Source: Micromonospora cabrerizensis (lineage in GTDB: Bacteria > Actinomycetota > Actinomycetes > Mycobacteriales > Micromonosporaceae). From it: DNA of 56,650 nucleotides. The notes beneath the pieces were generated by a model. That model worked only from the letters and a program-made list of their open reading frames with translations. It had not been told where the DNA came from and did not search any database. Location of the stretch: the NCBI RefSeq assembly GCF_022230955.1, contig NZ_JAKKFI010000056.1, forward strand, positions 1-56,650. Reading direction: 5' to 3'. The number at the start of each line of letters is the position of its first letter. The stretch's first letter is position 1. A program made the position numbers and the translations under genes. Below are positions 31,622-40,344 of the stretch, piece by piece.

Positions 31622-32620
31622 ATGAAGGCGATCACCATCCCGCAGCCCGGTGGACCCGACGCGCTGGTCTGGGCCGAGGTGCCCGACCCGGAGCCGGGCC
31701 CGGACGAGGTGATCGTGGATGTGCGGGCCAGCGGGGTCAACCGCGCTGACCTGCTGCAACGGCAGGGGCACTATCCGCCGCCGCCGGGCGCGCCCGCGTA
31801 CCCCGGGTTGGAATGCTCCGGGGTGATCACGGAGGTTGGCGCGGACGTCGCCGGGTGGGCGGTCGGGCAGCAGGTCTGTGCGCTGCTGGCCGGCGGCGGG
31901 TACGCCGAGCGGGTCGCGGTCCCCGCCGGCCAGTTGCTGCCGGTGCCGGCCTGCGACCCGGTCGACGCGGCGGCACTGCCCGAGGTGGCCTGCACGGTCT
32001 GGTCGAACCTGGTTCAGGTGGCGCGGCTCGGCGCGGGCGACACGCTGCTGGTGCACGGCGGGGGCAGCGGGATCGGCACCTTCGCCATCCAGCTCGGGGC
32101 GGCCCTCGGCGTGACCGTGCTGACCACCGCGCGGGAGGCCAAGCACGACCGGCTGCGCGAGCTGGGCGCGGCACACATCATCGACTACCGGGAGCAGGAC
32201 TTCGTCGAGGAGGTCCGGAGGGTCACCGACGGGCGTGGCGTGGACGTGATCCTGGACATCATGGGGGCGTCCTACTTGGGGCGGAACGTCTCCGCGCTGG
32301 CCACCGGCGGTCGGCTCGTGGTGATCGGGATGCAGGGTGGGCGCAAGGCCGAGCTGGATCTCGGCGCGCTGGTGACCAAGCGGGCGAGCATCGCCGCGAC
32401 GTCGCTACGGTCCCGACCGCTCGCGGAGAAGGCGGAGATCGTCCAGGGCGTACGGGACGAGGTGTGGCCTCTGGTTGAGGCGGGCCGGATCCGACCGGTC
32501 GTGGACCGGCGGCTGCCGATGACCGAGGCGGCGCAGGCGCACCGGCTGGTCGAGTCGAACGACCACTTCGGCAAGGTGCTGCTCACCCGCCCGCCGGGGG
32601 GCGGGTCCGCCATCAGCTGA
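31622..32620 (+). CDS. NAD(P)H:quinone oxidoreductase (zinc-free MDR family)
   Basis: 332 residues, full length for QOR/PIG3-type medium-chain reductases. Motifs: MKAITIPQPGGPDALVW at the start, ASGVNRADLLQRQGHYPPP, the nucleotide-binding VHGGGSGIGTFAIQLG and a late HFGKVLL. No structural zinc Cys cluster is present. It reduces quinones or enones with NADPH. It is convergent with soxR, 27 bases away, and fits a redox-stress neighbourhood, though it is not behind the SoxR operator. Confidence 0.92.
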   Translation: MKAITIPQPGGPDALVWAEVPDPEPGPDEVIVDVRASGVNRADLLQRQGHYPPPPGAPAYPGLECSGVITEVGADVAGWAVGQQVCALLAGGGYAERVAVPAGQLLPVPACDPVDAAALPEVACTVWSNLVQVARLGAGDTLLVHGGGSGIGTFAIQLGAALGVTVLTTAREAKHDRLRELGAAHIIDYREQDFVEEVRRVTDGRGVDVILDIMGASYLGRNVSALATGGRLVVIGMQGGRKAELDLGALVTKRASIAATSLRSRPLAEKAEIVQGVRDEVWPLVEAGRIRPVVDRRLPMTEAAQAHRLVESNDHFGKVLLTRPPGGGSAIS

Positions 32621-32647
32621 GCAGGCCTGTCGGGTGAGCGCCGGCCG

Positions 32648-33121
32648 TCAGGCGGGCGAGCCCGCCGGTGTCGGGTCGTCCACCGGCCGGGGCAGCACCA
32701 GCCTGGCGCCCGGGCCCTCGCCGGCCAGCGTGTCCCCCGGGTTGTTGAGCGTGCAGCGCTGCAACGACAGGCAGCCGCAGCCGATGCAGCCGTCCAGGTC
32801 GTCGCGGAGCCTGGTGAGCAGCCGGATCCGCTCGTCCAGCCGGCTGCGCCAGCTCGCGGAGAGCCGCGCCCAGTCCTGTGGGCTGGGCGTACGGGCTTCG
32901 GGGAGCGAGTCGAGTGCCGCACGGATCTCGTCGAGGGAGACGCCGACCTGCTGGGAGATCCGGATGAAGGCCACCCGCCGCAACTCGGCGCGGGCGTACC
33001 GGCGCTGGTTGCCGCCGGTCCGATCGGCGCGGATCAGCCCGAGTCGCTCGTAGTAGCGCAGCGCCGACGGCGCCACGCCCGAGCGGACCGACAGCTCGCC
33101 GATCGTCAATAGATCCTGCAT
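32648..33121 (-). CDS. soxR: Redox-sensing MerR-family activator SoxR
   Basis: 157 residues. The N-terminus is a MerR winged helix (TIGELSVRSGVAPSALRYYERLGLI), then a dimerisation helix, then Cys112-x2-Cys115-x-Cys117-x5-Cys123, the exact SoxR [2Fe-2S] spacing. SoxR is activated by oxidation of the cluster by redox-cycling compounds and, in actinomycetes, by endogenous pigments or antibiotics. The ATG at 33121 is preferred over the GTG just before it. A near-perfect operator lies in the 47-base gap to the divergent transketolase gene. Confidence 0.95.
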   Translation of the reverse strand: MQDLLTIGELSVRSGVAPSALRYYERLGLIRADRTGGNQRRYARAELRRVAFIRISQQVGVSLDEIRAALDSLPEARTPSPQDWARLSASWRSRLDERIRLLTRLRDDLDGCIGCGCLSLQRCTLNNPGDTLAGEGPGARLVLPRPVDDPTPAGSPA

Positions 33122-33134
33122 CACCAGGTCCTTG

Positions 33135-33154
33135 AGTTGAAGTCCACTTCAACT
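33135..33154. promoter_or_regulatory. SoxR operator candidate
   Basis: Nine-base perfect arms AGTTGAAGT and ACTTCAACT around CC, in the 47-base gap between soxR and the transketolase subunit gene. A CTTGAG extension on the left recalls the CCTCAAGTT half of enteric SoxR boxes. Position fits a MerR-type site lying across a promoter spacer. Confidence 0.8.
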
Positions 33155-33168
33155 TACACAGTAGTGGC

Positions 33169-33864
33169 ATGACAACCACAGTGACCACCGACAGCGGCCC
33201 CCGGCTTCCCGGGCTGATCCGACGACTGACCGGCGACGAGAAGCACGCGCCGAGCGCGCACTCGACCATCGACGTGATCCAGGTGCTCTACGACCGGGTG
33301 CTGCGGGTCACCCCCGACGCCGCCGACGACCCGGAACGCGACCGGTTCCTGCTCTCCAAGGGCCACGGACCGGCCGCCTACTACGCGGTGCTCGCCGCGC
33401 ACGGCTTCATCCCGGAAGCCTGGCTCGACGACCTGGCCGGGCCGGCGAGCCGGCTCGGCCATCATCCGGACCGGGTGCTGGTCCCCGGAGTCGAGATCGG
33501 CTCCGGCTCGCTCGGGCACGGGCTCGGGCTGGCCGTCGGCACCGCCCTCGGGCTACGGGCCCAGGGGCTGCTCAAACCCCGGGTGTACGTGTTACTCGGC
33601 GACGCCGAACTGGACGAGGGATCCAACCACGAGGCGATCGCGTACGCCGGTGCCACCGCCCTGGCGAACCTCACCGCGATCGTGGTCGACAACTCGTCGG
33701 CCACCCACGGCTGGGCGGGCGGCATCGCCAGGCGATTCACCGTCAACGGCTGGACCGCCGACACCGTCGACGGCCGCGACCACACCGACCTGTACGTGGC
33801 GCTGACCGGGCACCGGCCGGGACGGCCGCACCTCGTCGTCGCTCACGTCGAGAACAAGGGATGA
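33169..33864 (+). CDS. Transketolase, N-terminal (thiamine diphosphate) subunit
   Basis: 231 residues. It corresponds to the N-terminal third of transketolase: SKGHGPAAYYAVLA, the H-G-L-G-L region GSLGHGLGLAVG, and the thiamine diphosphate/Mg motif GDAELDEGSNHEA...NLTAIVVDN. It works with the next gene's product as a two-subunit enzyme of the non-oxidative pentose phosphate pathway. The ATG lies just 14 bases past the SoxR operator, so the mRNA is leaderless or nearly so. It overlaps the next gene by ATGA. Confidence 0.93.
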   Translation: MTTTVTTDSGPRLPGLIRRLTGDEKHAPSAHSTIDVIQVLYDRVLRVTPDAADDPERDRFLLSKGHGPAAYYAVLAAHGFIPEAWLDDLAGPASRLGHHPDRVLVPGVEIGSGSLGHGLGLAVGTALGLRAQGLLKPRVYVLLGDAELDEGSNHEAIAYAGATALANLTAIVVDNSSATHGWAGGIARRFTVNGWTADTVDGRDHTDLYVALTGHRPGRPHLVVAHVENKG

Positions 33865-34763
33865 CCGCCATGCGTGACGCCTTCATCGACACCACCACCG
33901 CGCTGCTCGACGACGACCCGCGCACCGCACTCGTACTGGCCGACATCTCGGCCGCCCAGTTCGCGCCGGCCGGCACCCGGCACCCGGACCGGGTGTTCAA
34001 TGTCGGCATCCGGGAGCAACTGATGATCGGGGTGGCCGGAGGGCTCGCCCTGACCGGGCTACGCCCGATCGTGCACTCCTACGCGACGTTCCTGGTGGAC
34101 CGGACGTACGAGCAGATCAAGCTGGACCTGGACCACCAGGGCGTGGGCGCTGTCCTGGTCAGCATCGGGGCGTCGTACGACGGCTCGGCTGAGGGCCGGA
34201 CCCACCAGTCGCCCGGCGACGTGGCGCTCTTCGACTCGTTGGGCCACGGCTGGACGGTGCGGGTGCCCGGCCACCCCGACGAGGTCGCGCCGCTGCTGCG
34301 TGGGGCGGCGACCACCGACGATCCGGTCTACCTGCGGCTGAGCGAGCAACGCAACGCCCGGGCGTACCCGGACGCCGACCGGTTGCGGGTGATCCGGCAG
34401 GGCGGGACGAACGCGCCGCTCGTGCTGACTGTCGGGCCGATGCTCGATCCCACCCTGGCGGCGACCGAGGGGATGGACGTGACGGTCGCGTACACCCACA
34501 CTCCCCGGCCGTTCGACACGTCCGGTCTGCGGGCACTCGCCGCGACCGAGGTGGTGCTGGTCGAGCCGTACCTGTCGGGAACGTCGAGCGCGGTCGTCAG
34601 CCGGGCCATGGCGGAGGTGCCGCATCGGCTGCTCGCCCTCGGGGTGGATCAGACCGACCTGCGCCGATACGGGGATCCAGCCGACCACGCCCGGTGGCAC
34701 GGCCTGGACGCCGACGGCCTGCGACGGTCGATCAGCGCGTTTCTGGGGTCAGCGCGCGGGTGA
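33861..34763 (+). CDS. Transketolase, C-terminal (pyrimidine-binding) subunit
   Basis: 300 residues. It contains the transketolase pyrimidine domain (FNVGIREQLMIGVAGGLALTG, with the conserved Glu of the thiamine contact) and a C-terminal Rossmann-like domain (VLTVGPMLD, VVLVEPYLSG). The GDxxxxTHQSPGD loop (EGRTHQSPGDVALF) is typical. Start overlaps the upstream stop (ATGA). The 3' end overlaps the convergent glycosyltransferase by 15 bases. Split transketolases are common in secondary-metabolism and accessory loci. Confidence 0.93.
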   Translation: MTAMRDAFIDTTTALLDDDPRTALVLADISAAQFAPAGTRHPDRVFNVGIREQLMIGVAGGLALTGLRPIVHSYATFLVDRTYEQIKLDLDHQGVGAVLVSIGASYDGSAEGRTHQSPGDVALFDSLGHGWTVRVPGHPDEVAPLLRGAATTDDPVYLRLSEQRNARAYPDADRLRVIRQGGTNAPLVLTVGPMLDPTLAATEGMDVTVAYTHTPRPFDTSGLRALAATEVVLVEPYLSGTSSAVVSRAMAEVPHRLLALGVDQTDLRRYGDPADHARWHGLDADGLRRSISAFLGSARG

Positions 34764-35456
34764 CGCGGTGGAACGGCGGCGGGCGCGTTCGCGGCCGAGG
34801 ATCCAGATCGCCTCGACGCCGTCCTTCCAGGTGATCTTCTTGCCCTCTTCCCGGCCACGAGCCCGGTAGCTGATCGGCACCTCGTACGGGCGGATCCGGC
34901 GACGCAGCAGCTTGCCGGTCACCTCGGCCTCCATGCCGAAGCCGCGCGAGCGCACGTCGAGTGACCGGTAGAGCGCCACCGGCATCAGCTTGAAGCAGGT
35001 CTCCAGGTCGCCGATGTACGAGTTGAACAGCACGTTCGCCGCCATCGTGACGCCCTTGTTGCCCATCACGTACCAGAAGCTGTAGGCGCTGTGGCTGCCG
35101 AAGGTGCGATTGCCGTAGACCACCTCGGCCCGCCCGTCGAGCACCGGGTCGAGCAGCTTGGGGATGTCCTGCGGGTCGTACTCCAGGTCGGCGTCGAGGA
35201 TGACCATGTAGTCACCCTCCGCGCTGTCGACCGCCGTCTTGATGGCGGCACCCTTACCGGCGTTGCGCTGGTGGGTGATGACGCGCAGGCGGGCGTCGTC
35301 GGCGCGACCGAGGACCTCGCCGGTGCCGTCCCGGCTGCCGTCGTCGACGACGACCAACTCGATCTCGCAGGGATAGTCAACCGCCAACGCCTGCTTGAGG
35401 GCATCCGCGATGCGTTCTTCCTCGTTGTAGACCGGCATGAGGATCGAGAGCTTCAC
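34749..35456 (-). CDS. Family 2 glycosyltransferase, dolichyl-phosphate-mannose-synthase-like
   Basis: 235 residues from GTG at 35456. GT-A motifs: SILMPVYNEEE, VVVDDGSRDGT, NAGKGAAIKTA and LDADLEYDP (DxD). It has no C-terminal membrane helices, so it is like the soluble polyprenyl-phosphate glycosyltransferases that charge a lipid carrier with sugar. GGAG lies 8 bases before GTG 35456; the GTG at 35468 lacks a site. The next gene (divergent, 35581) is a GT-C-like membrane protein that could use such a lipid-linked sugar. Confidence 0.88.
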   Translation of the reverse strand: MKLSILMPVYNEEERIADALKQALAVDYPCEIELVVVDDGSRDGTGEVLGRADDARLRVITHQRNAGKGAAIKTAVDSAEGDYMVILDADLEYDPQDIPKLLDPVLDGRAEVVYGNRTFGSHSAYSFWYVMGNKGVTMAANVLFNSYIGDLETCFKLMPVALYRSLDVRSRGFGMEAEVTGKLLRRRIRPYEVPISYRARGREEGKKITWKDGVEAIWILGRERARRRSTASPAR

Positions 35457-35580
35457 GGGAATCTCCACGGTGGCGACAACACGTCGGGCACAGCCTAGCT
35501 TGGCTGGTTGACCTTCGACGTGCCGCCACCATCAGGCCGTCGGCGTGGCGGGCCCAGACGGATGGTGTTTACTACCGGCC

Positions 35581-37839
35581 ATGTCGGCTGCCGGCTCTCT
35601 GCTCGTGGCGGTTCCCGCCGCGGGGGCGCTCCTGCTCACCGTCGCGATGAGGCCGCGCGAGGTCGGAGCGGTCGCGCCGCTACGGCTCGCCGTGGTGCGC
35701 GCCGTTCTACTCACCGGCGTGTATGCGGTGCTCGTCGTCGAGGTCCTCGGTGCCTTACACGCGCTGACCCGGCCGGCCTTCGCCGCCGCGTGGCTGGTCT
35801 TCCTGGCCGCAGCCGCGACAGCAGCCGGTCTGCGGCAGCGACGGGCGACGCGTTCCGCGCCGACGCTCACCGCCGCACCGCGACCGGTGCCGGTCGGTGC
35901 CGTGGTGTCCGGCGGCAGCGCCGACCCGCCCGCCGCCGCCGAGCACGACGTGACCGGACCCGACCTCGCGCCGACCCGCGCACTCCGGGCACCGTCGGGC
36001 CTGCTGGCCGTGGCGGTCGACGCCTGGCGTACGGCGGGACGCGGCGAGCGGCTGCTCGTCGGCGCGATCGGCGGGCTGGTGCTGCTGGAGTTACTGGTCG
36101 CGCTGCTGGCCGAGCCCAACAACTTCGACTCACAGACCTATCACCTGCCGAAGGTCGAGCACTGGGTGGCCCAGGGTGACCTGGACTTCTGGCCCACCGC
36201 CATCCACCGGCAGGTGACGATCCCGCCCGGAGCCGAGTACCTGTTGCTGCACCTGCGCCTCCTCACCGGCGGGGACCACCTGCACAACCTGGTCCAGTGG
36301 GCGGCCGGGGTGGTCTGCCTCCTGGTGGCCGCACGGATCACCGCGCAGCTCGGCGGCAGCCGGCGGGCGCAGTTGCTGACCGCGTTCGTGTTGGCGACCA
36401 CGCCGATGGTGGTGCTCCAGGCGACCAGCACGCAGACCGACCTGGTCTGTGCGGCGTGGGTGACCTGCGCGGCGACCCTGGTGCTCGACGGGCTGCGTCG
36501 GCGGACCGGCTGGGGAACGGTGCTCGGGTTGGGGGCGGCCACCGGTCTGACCGCGGTGACCAAGACCAGCGGTCTGATCGCGGTCGGTCCGCTGCTGCTG
36601 CTCTGGGGGCTGGCCCAACTCCGGCTGACCCTGGCCGCGAACGCGGCGCGGCAGACCCCGGCCGCGAACGCGGCGACAGACCATCCGACGGCGGCCGGCG
36701 CGGCATCACCCGGCCCGACGGCGGCCGGCGGGGTTCGGCGACCTCGGCCGGCTGGCGGTCTGGCCCGCACGGTCGGCGCCTCGGTGTTGATCCTGCTGGT
36801 CGCGGCAGTGGTCGTCGGCCCGTTCCTGGCCCGGGTGACCGCCGAGTTCGGGCACCCGCTGGGGCCACCCCGACTGCGCGAGTCGATCCCGATGGAACGG
36901 CACGACCCGCCGTCGGTCCTGGTCAACGCTCTGCGGATCGGGCACACCGCGTTCGACACACCGCTGGCACCCCTGCGCCGCGCCGGAGCCGAGGCGATCA
37001 TCGACGGCGCGGGCGCCATCGGGGTCGACCCGCAGGACCGCGCGATCACCTTCGGTCGGGAGATCTTTCCCGAGCCGGCCTGGTATCCGGACGAGGACCG
37101 GGTGGCGTTCCCCCTCACCGGTGCGCTGGTGCTGATCGGTGCGGTCGTCGCGCTCGCCCGTCCGCGGCGGATCGACCCCGAACAGACCGGGCCGCTGCGG
37201 GCGTACGCGGTGGTGGTGTTGGCGGCCGTCCTGTTGCACACCTCGATGATCAAGTGGCAGCCGTGGGGCAACCGGTTGATCCTCTACGCCGTGGTGCTGG
37301 CGGTGCCGCTGGCCGGGCTCTGGCTCGACTCGCTCTTCCGCCGTCGACGCGTCAACCCGGCCCGCTCGGGTGCCCGGCGGTCGGTGGCCACGCTGGCGGC
37401 GGTCACCGTGCTGGCCACGTCGGCGCTGGCCGGGGTGCTCGCGCTGTCGTACGGCTTTCCGCGACGGCTGGTCGGCGCCGGCTCGGTCTTCACGACCTCG
37501 GACTGGGACACCCGGTTCCTGCGACGTCCGCAGTGGGCCGACGAGTTCCGCTGGGCCGCCACGGCGGTCCGCGACAGCGGTGCCCGACGGATCGGGCTGG
37601 TGCAGCAGAACGACAACTGGGAGTACCCGTGGTGGCTGCTGTTGCGGCAGCCGGACGGGGGTTCACCGGACCTGGTGGCGTTGCAGTCGGTGCTGCCGGA
37701 GCGACCGCCGGCCGACCCCGCCTCGGTCGACGCGATCGTCTGCACCGGCAGTCGGCCGGCCTGCACGAAGCTGGTCCCGGCCGGCTGGCGGCTGGAGTTC
37801 CAGGGCTACGTCGGCTACGCCCTGCCGCCGGCTCGCTGA
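35581..37839 (+). CDS. Large polytopic membrane protein, GT-C (ArnT/PMT-like)
   Basis: 752 residues with about twelve membrane helices, a short basic loop, and an Ala/Pro-rich low-complexity loop at about 355-400. The first outside loop after about residue 170 has an acidic-aromatic pattern, EPNNFDSQTYHLPKVEHW, like the catalytic loop of GT39-type transferases that use polyprenyl-phosphate sugars. The C-terminus is a soluble domain. Divergent from a polyprenyl-phosphate GT2 gene, so the two may form a donor-synthesis and transfer pair. Acceptor unknown. Confidence 0.82.
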   Translation: MSAAGSLLVAVPAAGALLLTVAMRPREVGAVAPLRLAVVRAVLLTGVYAVLVVEVLGALHALTRPAFAAAWLVFLAAAATAAGLRQRRATRSAPTLTAAPRPVPVGAVVSGGSADPPAAAEHDVTGPDLAPTRALRAPSGLLAVAVDAWRTAGRGERLLVGAIGGLVLLELLVALLAEPNNFDSQTYHLPKVEHWVAQGDLDFWPTAIHRQVTIPPGAEYLLLHLRLLTGGDHLHNLVQWAAGVVCLLVAARITAQLGGSRRAQLLTAFVLATTPMVVLQATSTQTDLVCAAWVTCAATLVLDGLRRRTGWGTVLGLGAATGLTAVTKTSGLIAVGPLLLLWGLAQLRLTLAANAARQTPAANAATDHPTAAGAASPGPTAAGGVRRPRPAGGLARTVGASVLILLVAAVVVGPFLARVTAEFGHPLGPPRLRESIPMERHDPPSVLVNALRIGHTAFDTPLAPLRRAGAEAIIDGAGAIGVDPQDRAITFGREIFPEPAWYPDEDRVAFPLTGALVLIGAVVALARPRRIDPEQTGPLRAYAVVVLAAVLLHTSMIKWQPWGNRLILYAVVLAVPLAGLWLDSLFRRRRVNPARSGARRSVATLAAVTVLATSALAGVLALSYGFPRRLVGAGSVFTTSDWDTRFLRRPQWADEFRWAATAVRDSGARRIGLVQQNDNWEYPWWLLLRQPDGGSPDLVALQSVLPERPPADPASVDAIVCTGSRPACTKLVPAGWRLEFQGYVGYALPPAR

Positions 37840-37907
37840 CCCGCGGGTCCGCTTCGGCGCGTCCGGCCACCACGCCGCCGACCCCGCGGGTCAGCTTCGG
37901 CGCGTCC
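37838..37907 (+). repeat. Direct repeat of about 27 bp at the 3' end of the GT-C gene
   Basis: Two copies of a unit of the form GACCCGCGGGTC plus CGCTTCGGCGCGTCC (37838-37864 and 37880-37907), the first overlapping the stop codon. Each begins with a palindrome, so each can fold. Confidence 0.75.
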
Positions 37908-37990
37908 AGGGCGCCCGGATAGTCCGATCCGAGCGGTTCGGCAGCCGGCGCGCAAGGATCCGAAGCGCATTCACATCTATTGATCCGCAC

Positions 37991-38006
37991 GTTACCGTCT
38001 GGTAAC
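37991..38006. promoter_or_regulatory. Inverted repeat upstream of the SGNH esterase
   Basis: GTTACC and GGTAAC around GTCT, about 40 bases before the start codon. It resembles TetR-type sites of the TTAC-GTAA class found at actinobacterial lipid-metabolism genes. No cognate regulator is adjacent. Confidence 0.42.
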
Positions 38007-38046
38007 TCAGTCGACGTCCCGCGACTGAGCCGAAAGGAGTGCGTCG

Positions 38047-39648
38047 ATGCCTGCAATCCCCGCCAGGCCCGAACGCGCGACCCGACGACGAGCCATCACC
38101 GTCGCCGTAGCCGTCGCCGCTCTCGTCCTACCGATGCTCGCCGGACCGGCCACCCCCGCCACCGCCGCCGACCGTCCGACCGTCCAACCACTCCCCGCCA
38201 ACCTCGAGGCCATCCGGGCCGCCGAGGCCACCGCCCTCTACGGCAGCCCGCAGATCCGCCCGATCGACCAACGCCGCACCGCGCTGGTCACCATGGGCGA
38301 CAGCGAGATCTCCGGCGAGGGGGTCGGCAACTACGTCCCCGGCACCCACCAGGACGGCAACTGGTGCGACCGCTCGTACGACCAGGCGGTGTTCCGCACC
38401 GGCATCACGTCGGACGCGCAGTACAACATCGCCTGCTCAGGTGCCACCCCGTGGAACCTCATCGCCGGCGGCCCGACCCAGCACAACGAACTCAACCAGG
38501 GTGACTACCTGGGCATCAAGGCACGCAACACACACGTGAAGCTGATCTGGGTGGTGGTCGGCGCCAACGGTGACGGGACCATCCAGTTCGGCCCGGTCGC
38601 CACCGACTGCGCCATCCGGCGGGTCCTCTTCCAGGGGCCCTGCTACCCCACCTACACCGACCAGTGGACGATCCGCACGGACGGCAGCCGGCAGGCGGTC
38701 GAGTCGGCGCTCACCGACATCCGGCAGACCATGACCAACGCCGGCTACCTCGGGTCGGACTACGAACTGGTGCTGATGTCGTACCCGAGCCCCGGCAGCC
38801 CGGACGTGGAGGACAACCCGAACTTCCCGGGCTGGTACTCCGGCGGCTGTCTGCTCTACCTGGCCGACGCCGCGTTCGCCCGGAACAAGGCGGTGCCGCT
38901 GTTCGAGTCGGCGCTGCGCTCGGCCGCCGCGAACACCGGCACCCGCTACCTGGACGCCAGCCGGCTCTTCCACGGGCACGAGGTGTGCACCGACAACACC
39001 TCGGTCCGTGGCCTCTTCATCGAGGTCGGCATCTGGAACGAGAACGCCGCCCGTCAGTCGTTCCACCCCAATGCCCGTGGGCACGGCATGTTCGCCCAGT
39101 GCATCACCCAGTTCTGGAACTCCGGTCAGCAGCGGGCCAGTTGCGTCGACCCGGCCAGCACCGGCGGCGGCGTGCTCTACCCGGGCCTGCTGGAGTTCAA
39201 GCAACTGCGCAACCTGGCCACCGGCACCTGCGTCGACGGCAAGGGGTACGACTCCCGCAACGGCACCGTGCAGCAGCCGCACTCCTGTCACGGTGGGCGT
39301 AACCAGGGCTTCTGGTACGACCAGAACCGGCGGTCGCTGCACTCGGAGCTGTCCCACGACCGTTGCCTCGACGTCGCCAACAGCTCGATGACCTCCGGCA
39401 CGGCGGTCAACATCTACGACTGCAACGGCAGCGCCGCCCAGCAGTTCGTCTTCGTCGGCAACCAGATCAAGCCGGCGGCGGCGAGCAACCTCTGCGTGGC
39501 GTTCGACAGCCCGTGGCTGGGCACACCCCGGTTGCGGTTGACCGGCTGCTCCAGCAACACCCGGCAGCAGTGGTCGTTCGAGGCCCGTACCGCCGCCAAC
39601 CCGGTCGGCTACGGTCACGACGACTTCATCGGCTCCCGCGTCTACTGA
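38047..39648 (+). CDS. Secreted SGNH-type esterase with C-terminal ricin-B lectin domain
   Basis: 533 residues. Signal peptide of about 41 residues (RRRAI, hydrophobic core, ATPATAA). The catalytic domain (about 75-375) has GDS with nucleophile Ser86 in VTMGDSEIS and His340 in SFHPNARGHG. The residue three before His, usually Asp in SGNH enzymes, is Gln337, as in the Streptomyces scabies esterase (SEST) group, which uses a Ser-His dyad. Paired Cys residues fit a secreted fold. Residues about 390-520 are a ricin-B trefoil with QQF and QQWSF motifs. Likely acts on plant or lipid esters outside the cell. AAGGAG lies 7 bases before the ATG; a strong terminator follows. Confidence 0.9.
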   Translation: MPAIPARPERATRRRAITVAVAVAALVLPMLAGPATPATAADRPTVQPLPANLEAIRAAEATALYGSPQIRPIDQRRTALVTMGDSEISGEGVGNYVPGTHQDGNWCDRSYDQAVFRTGITSDAQYNIACSGATPWNLIAGGPTQHNELNQGDYLGIKARNTHVKLIWVVVGANGDGTIQFGPVATDCAIRRVLFQGPCYPTYTDQWTIRTDGSRQAVESALTDIRQTMTNAGYLGSDYELVLMSYPSPGSPDVEDNPNFPGWYSGGCLLYLADAAFARNKAVPLFESALRSAAANTGTRYLDASRLFHGHEVCTDNTSVRGLFIEVGIWNENAARQSFHPNARGHGMFAQCITQFWNSGQQRASCVDPASTGGGVLYPGLLEFKQLRNLATGTCVDGKGYDSRNGTVQQPHSCHGGRNQGFWYDQNRRSLHSELSHDRCLDVANSSMTSGTAVNIYDCNGSAAQQFVFVGNQIKPAAASNLCVAFDSPWLGTPRLRLTGCSSNTRQQWSFEARTAANPVGYGHDDFIGSRVY

Positions 39649-39656
39649 CGGGAGGA

Positions 39657-39685
39657 GGGGCCCCTGAGTCGATCAGGGGCCCCTT
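39657..39685 (+). terminator. Factor-independent terminator after the esterase
   Basis: Eleven-base perfect arms GGGGCCCCTGA and TCAGGGGCCCC around GTCGA, followed by TT. It lies 9 bases after the stop and also faces the convergent lipoprotein gene. Confidence 0.9.
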
Positions 39686-39688
39686 CGC

Positions 39689-40288
39689 TCACTTCGTGCG
39701 GGGGATGAGGACGAGTCGCGCCACGCCCTTGTCGCCGTCCTTCGCGCCGGCGACGCCGAGCGTCGCGCCGACCTTGACCTCGCTCGGCTGCACGGTGGCG
39801 CGCCGCTCGACGACCCGCAGGTCGTCACCGAAGGTCCAGGTCATGGTGAAGCCGTCGGTGGACTTGACGGTCATCGAGTCGCCGTCGATCGCGGTCACCT
39901 CGCCGCGTTGCACGGCGACGGTCTGCGTACCGCCGTCCTTCGTCTTCACCACCGCCTCACCGTGCAGGGTGTTCTTGCGCAACAGCACCCGGGCCTGGCG
40001 GCGCTTGCGCCACTCCTCGCCGCGCTTCTCCCGGGCCTTCTCCTTGGCGGTGGGGGAGGCACCCGGCGTCGGGGTGGCCGGCGCGGCGACGGTCTGCACG
40101 TCCAGGTCGTCGGCGTCGAAGCCCATCGCGGTCAGCGCCTGACCCTCCACGCCCATCGCGGCCGCGACCTCGACGGCGGCCTCCCGGGCGGGTTGACCGG
40201 CCACCTCGGCCGCGCCGCAGCCGCTGACGCCCAGCGTGACCGCCGCGAGCAGTGCCGTGGTGCCGGTGGCGAATCCCCAACGTGGCAT
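39689..40288 (-). CDS. Lipoprotein beside a two-component system
   Basis: 199 residues. A signal with lipobox VSGC (Cys24) predicts a lipid-anchored outer-face protein. A linker rich in Lys/Arg/Glu (KEKAREKRGEEWRKRRQ) is followed by a beta-rich domain of about 95 residues (GEVTAIDGDSMTVKSTDG), the pattern of DUF5666-like OB-type repeats. It follows the histidine kinase gene by about 56 bases on the same strand, so it may be the sensor partner or output of that system. Start ATG 40288 has GAGGGA upstream. Confidence 0.82.
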   Translation of the reverse strand: MPRWGFATGTTALLAAVTLGVSGCGAAEVAGQPAREAAVEVAAAMGVEGQALTAMGFDADDLDVQTVAAPATPTPGASPTAKEKAREKRGEEWRKRRQARVLLRKNTLHGEAVVKTKDGGTQTVAVQRGEVTAIDGDSMTVKSTDGFTMTWTFGDDLRVVERRATVQPSEVKVGATLGVAGAKDGDKGVARLVLIPRTK

Positions 40289-40344
40289 GACGTTCCCTCT
40301 CGTCCGTGGAGCCCTCAGCATCTCCGCCGACGACGAGCGGAGCG

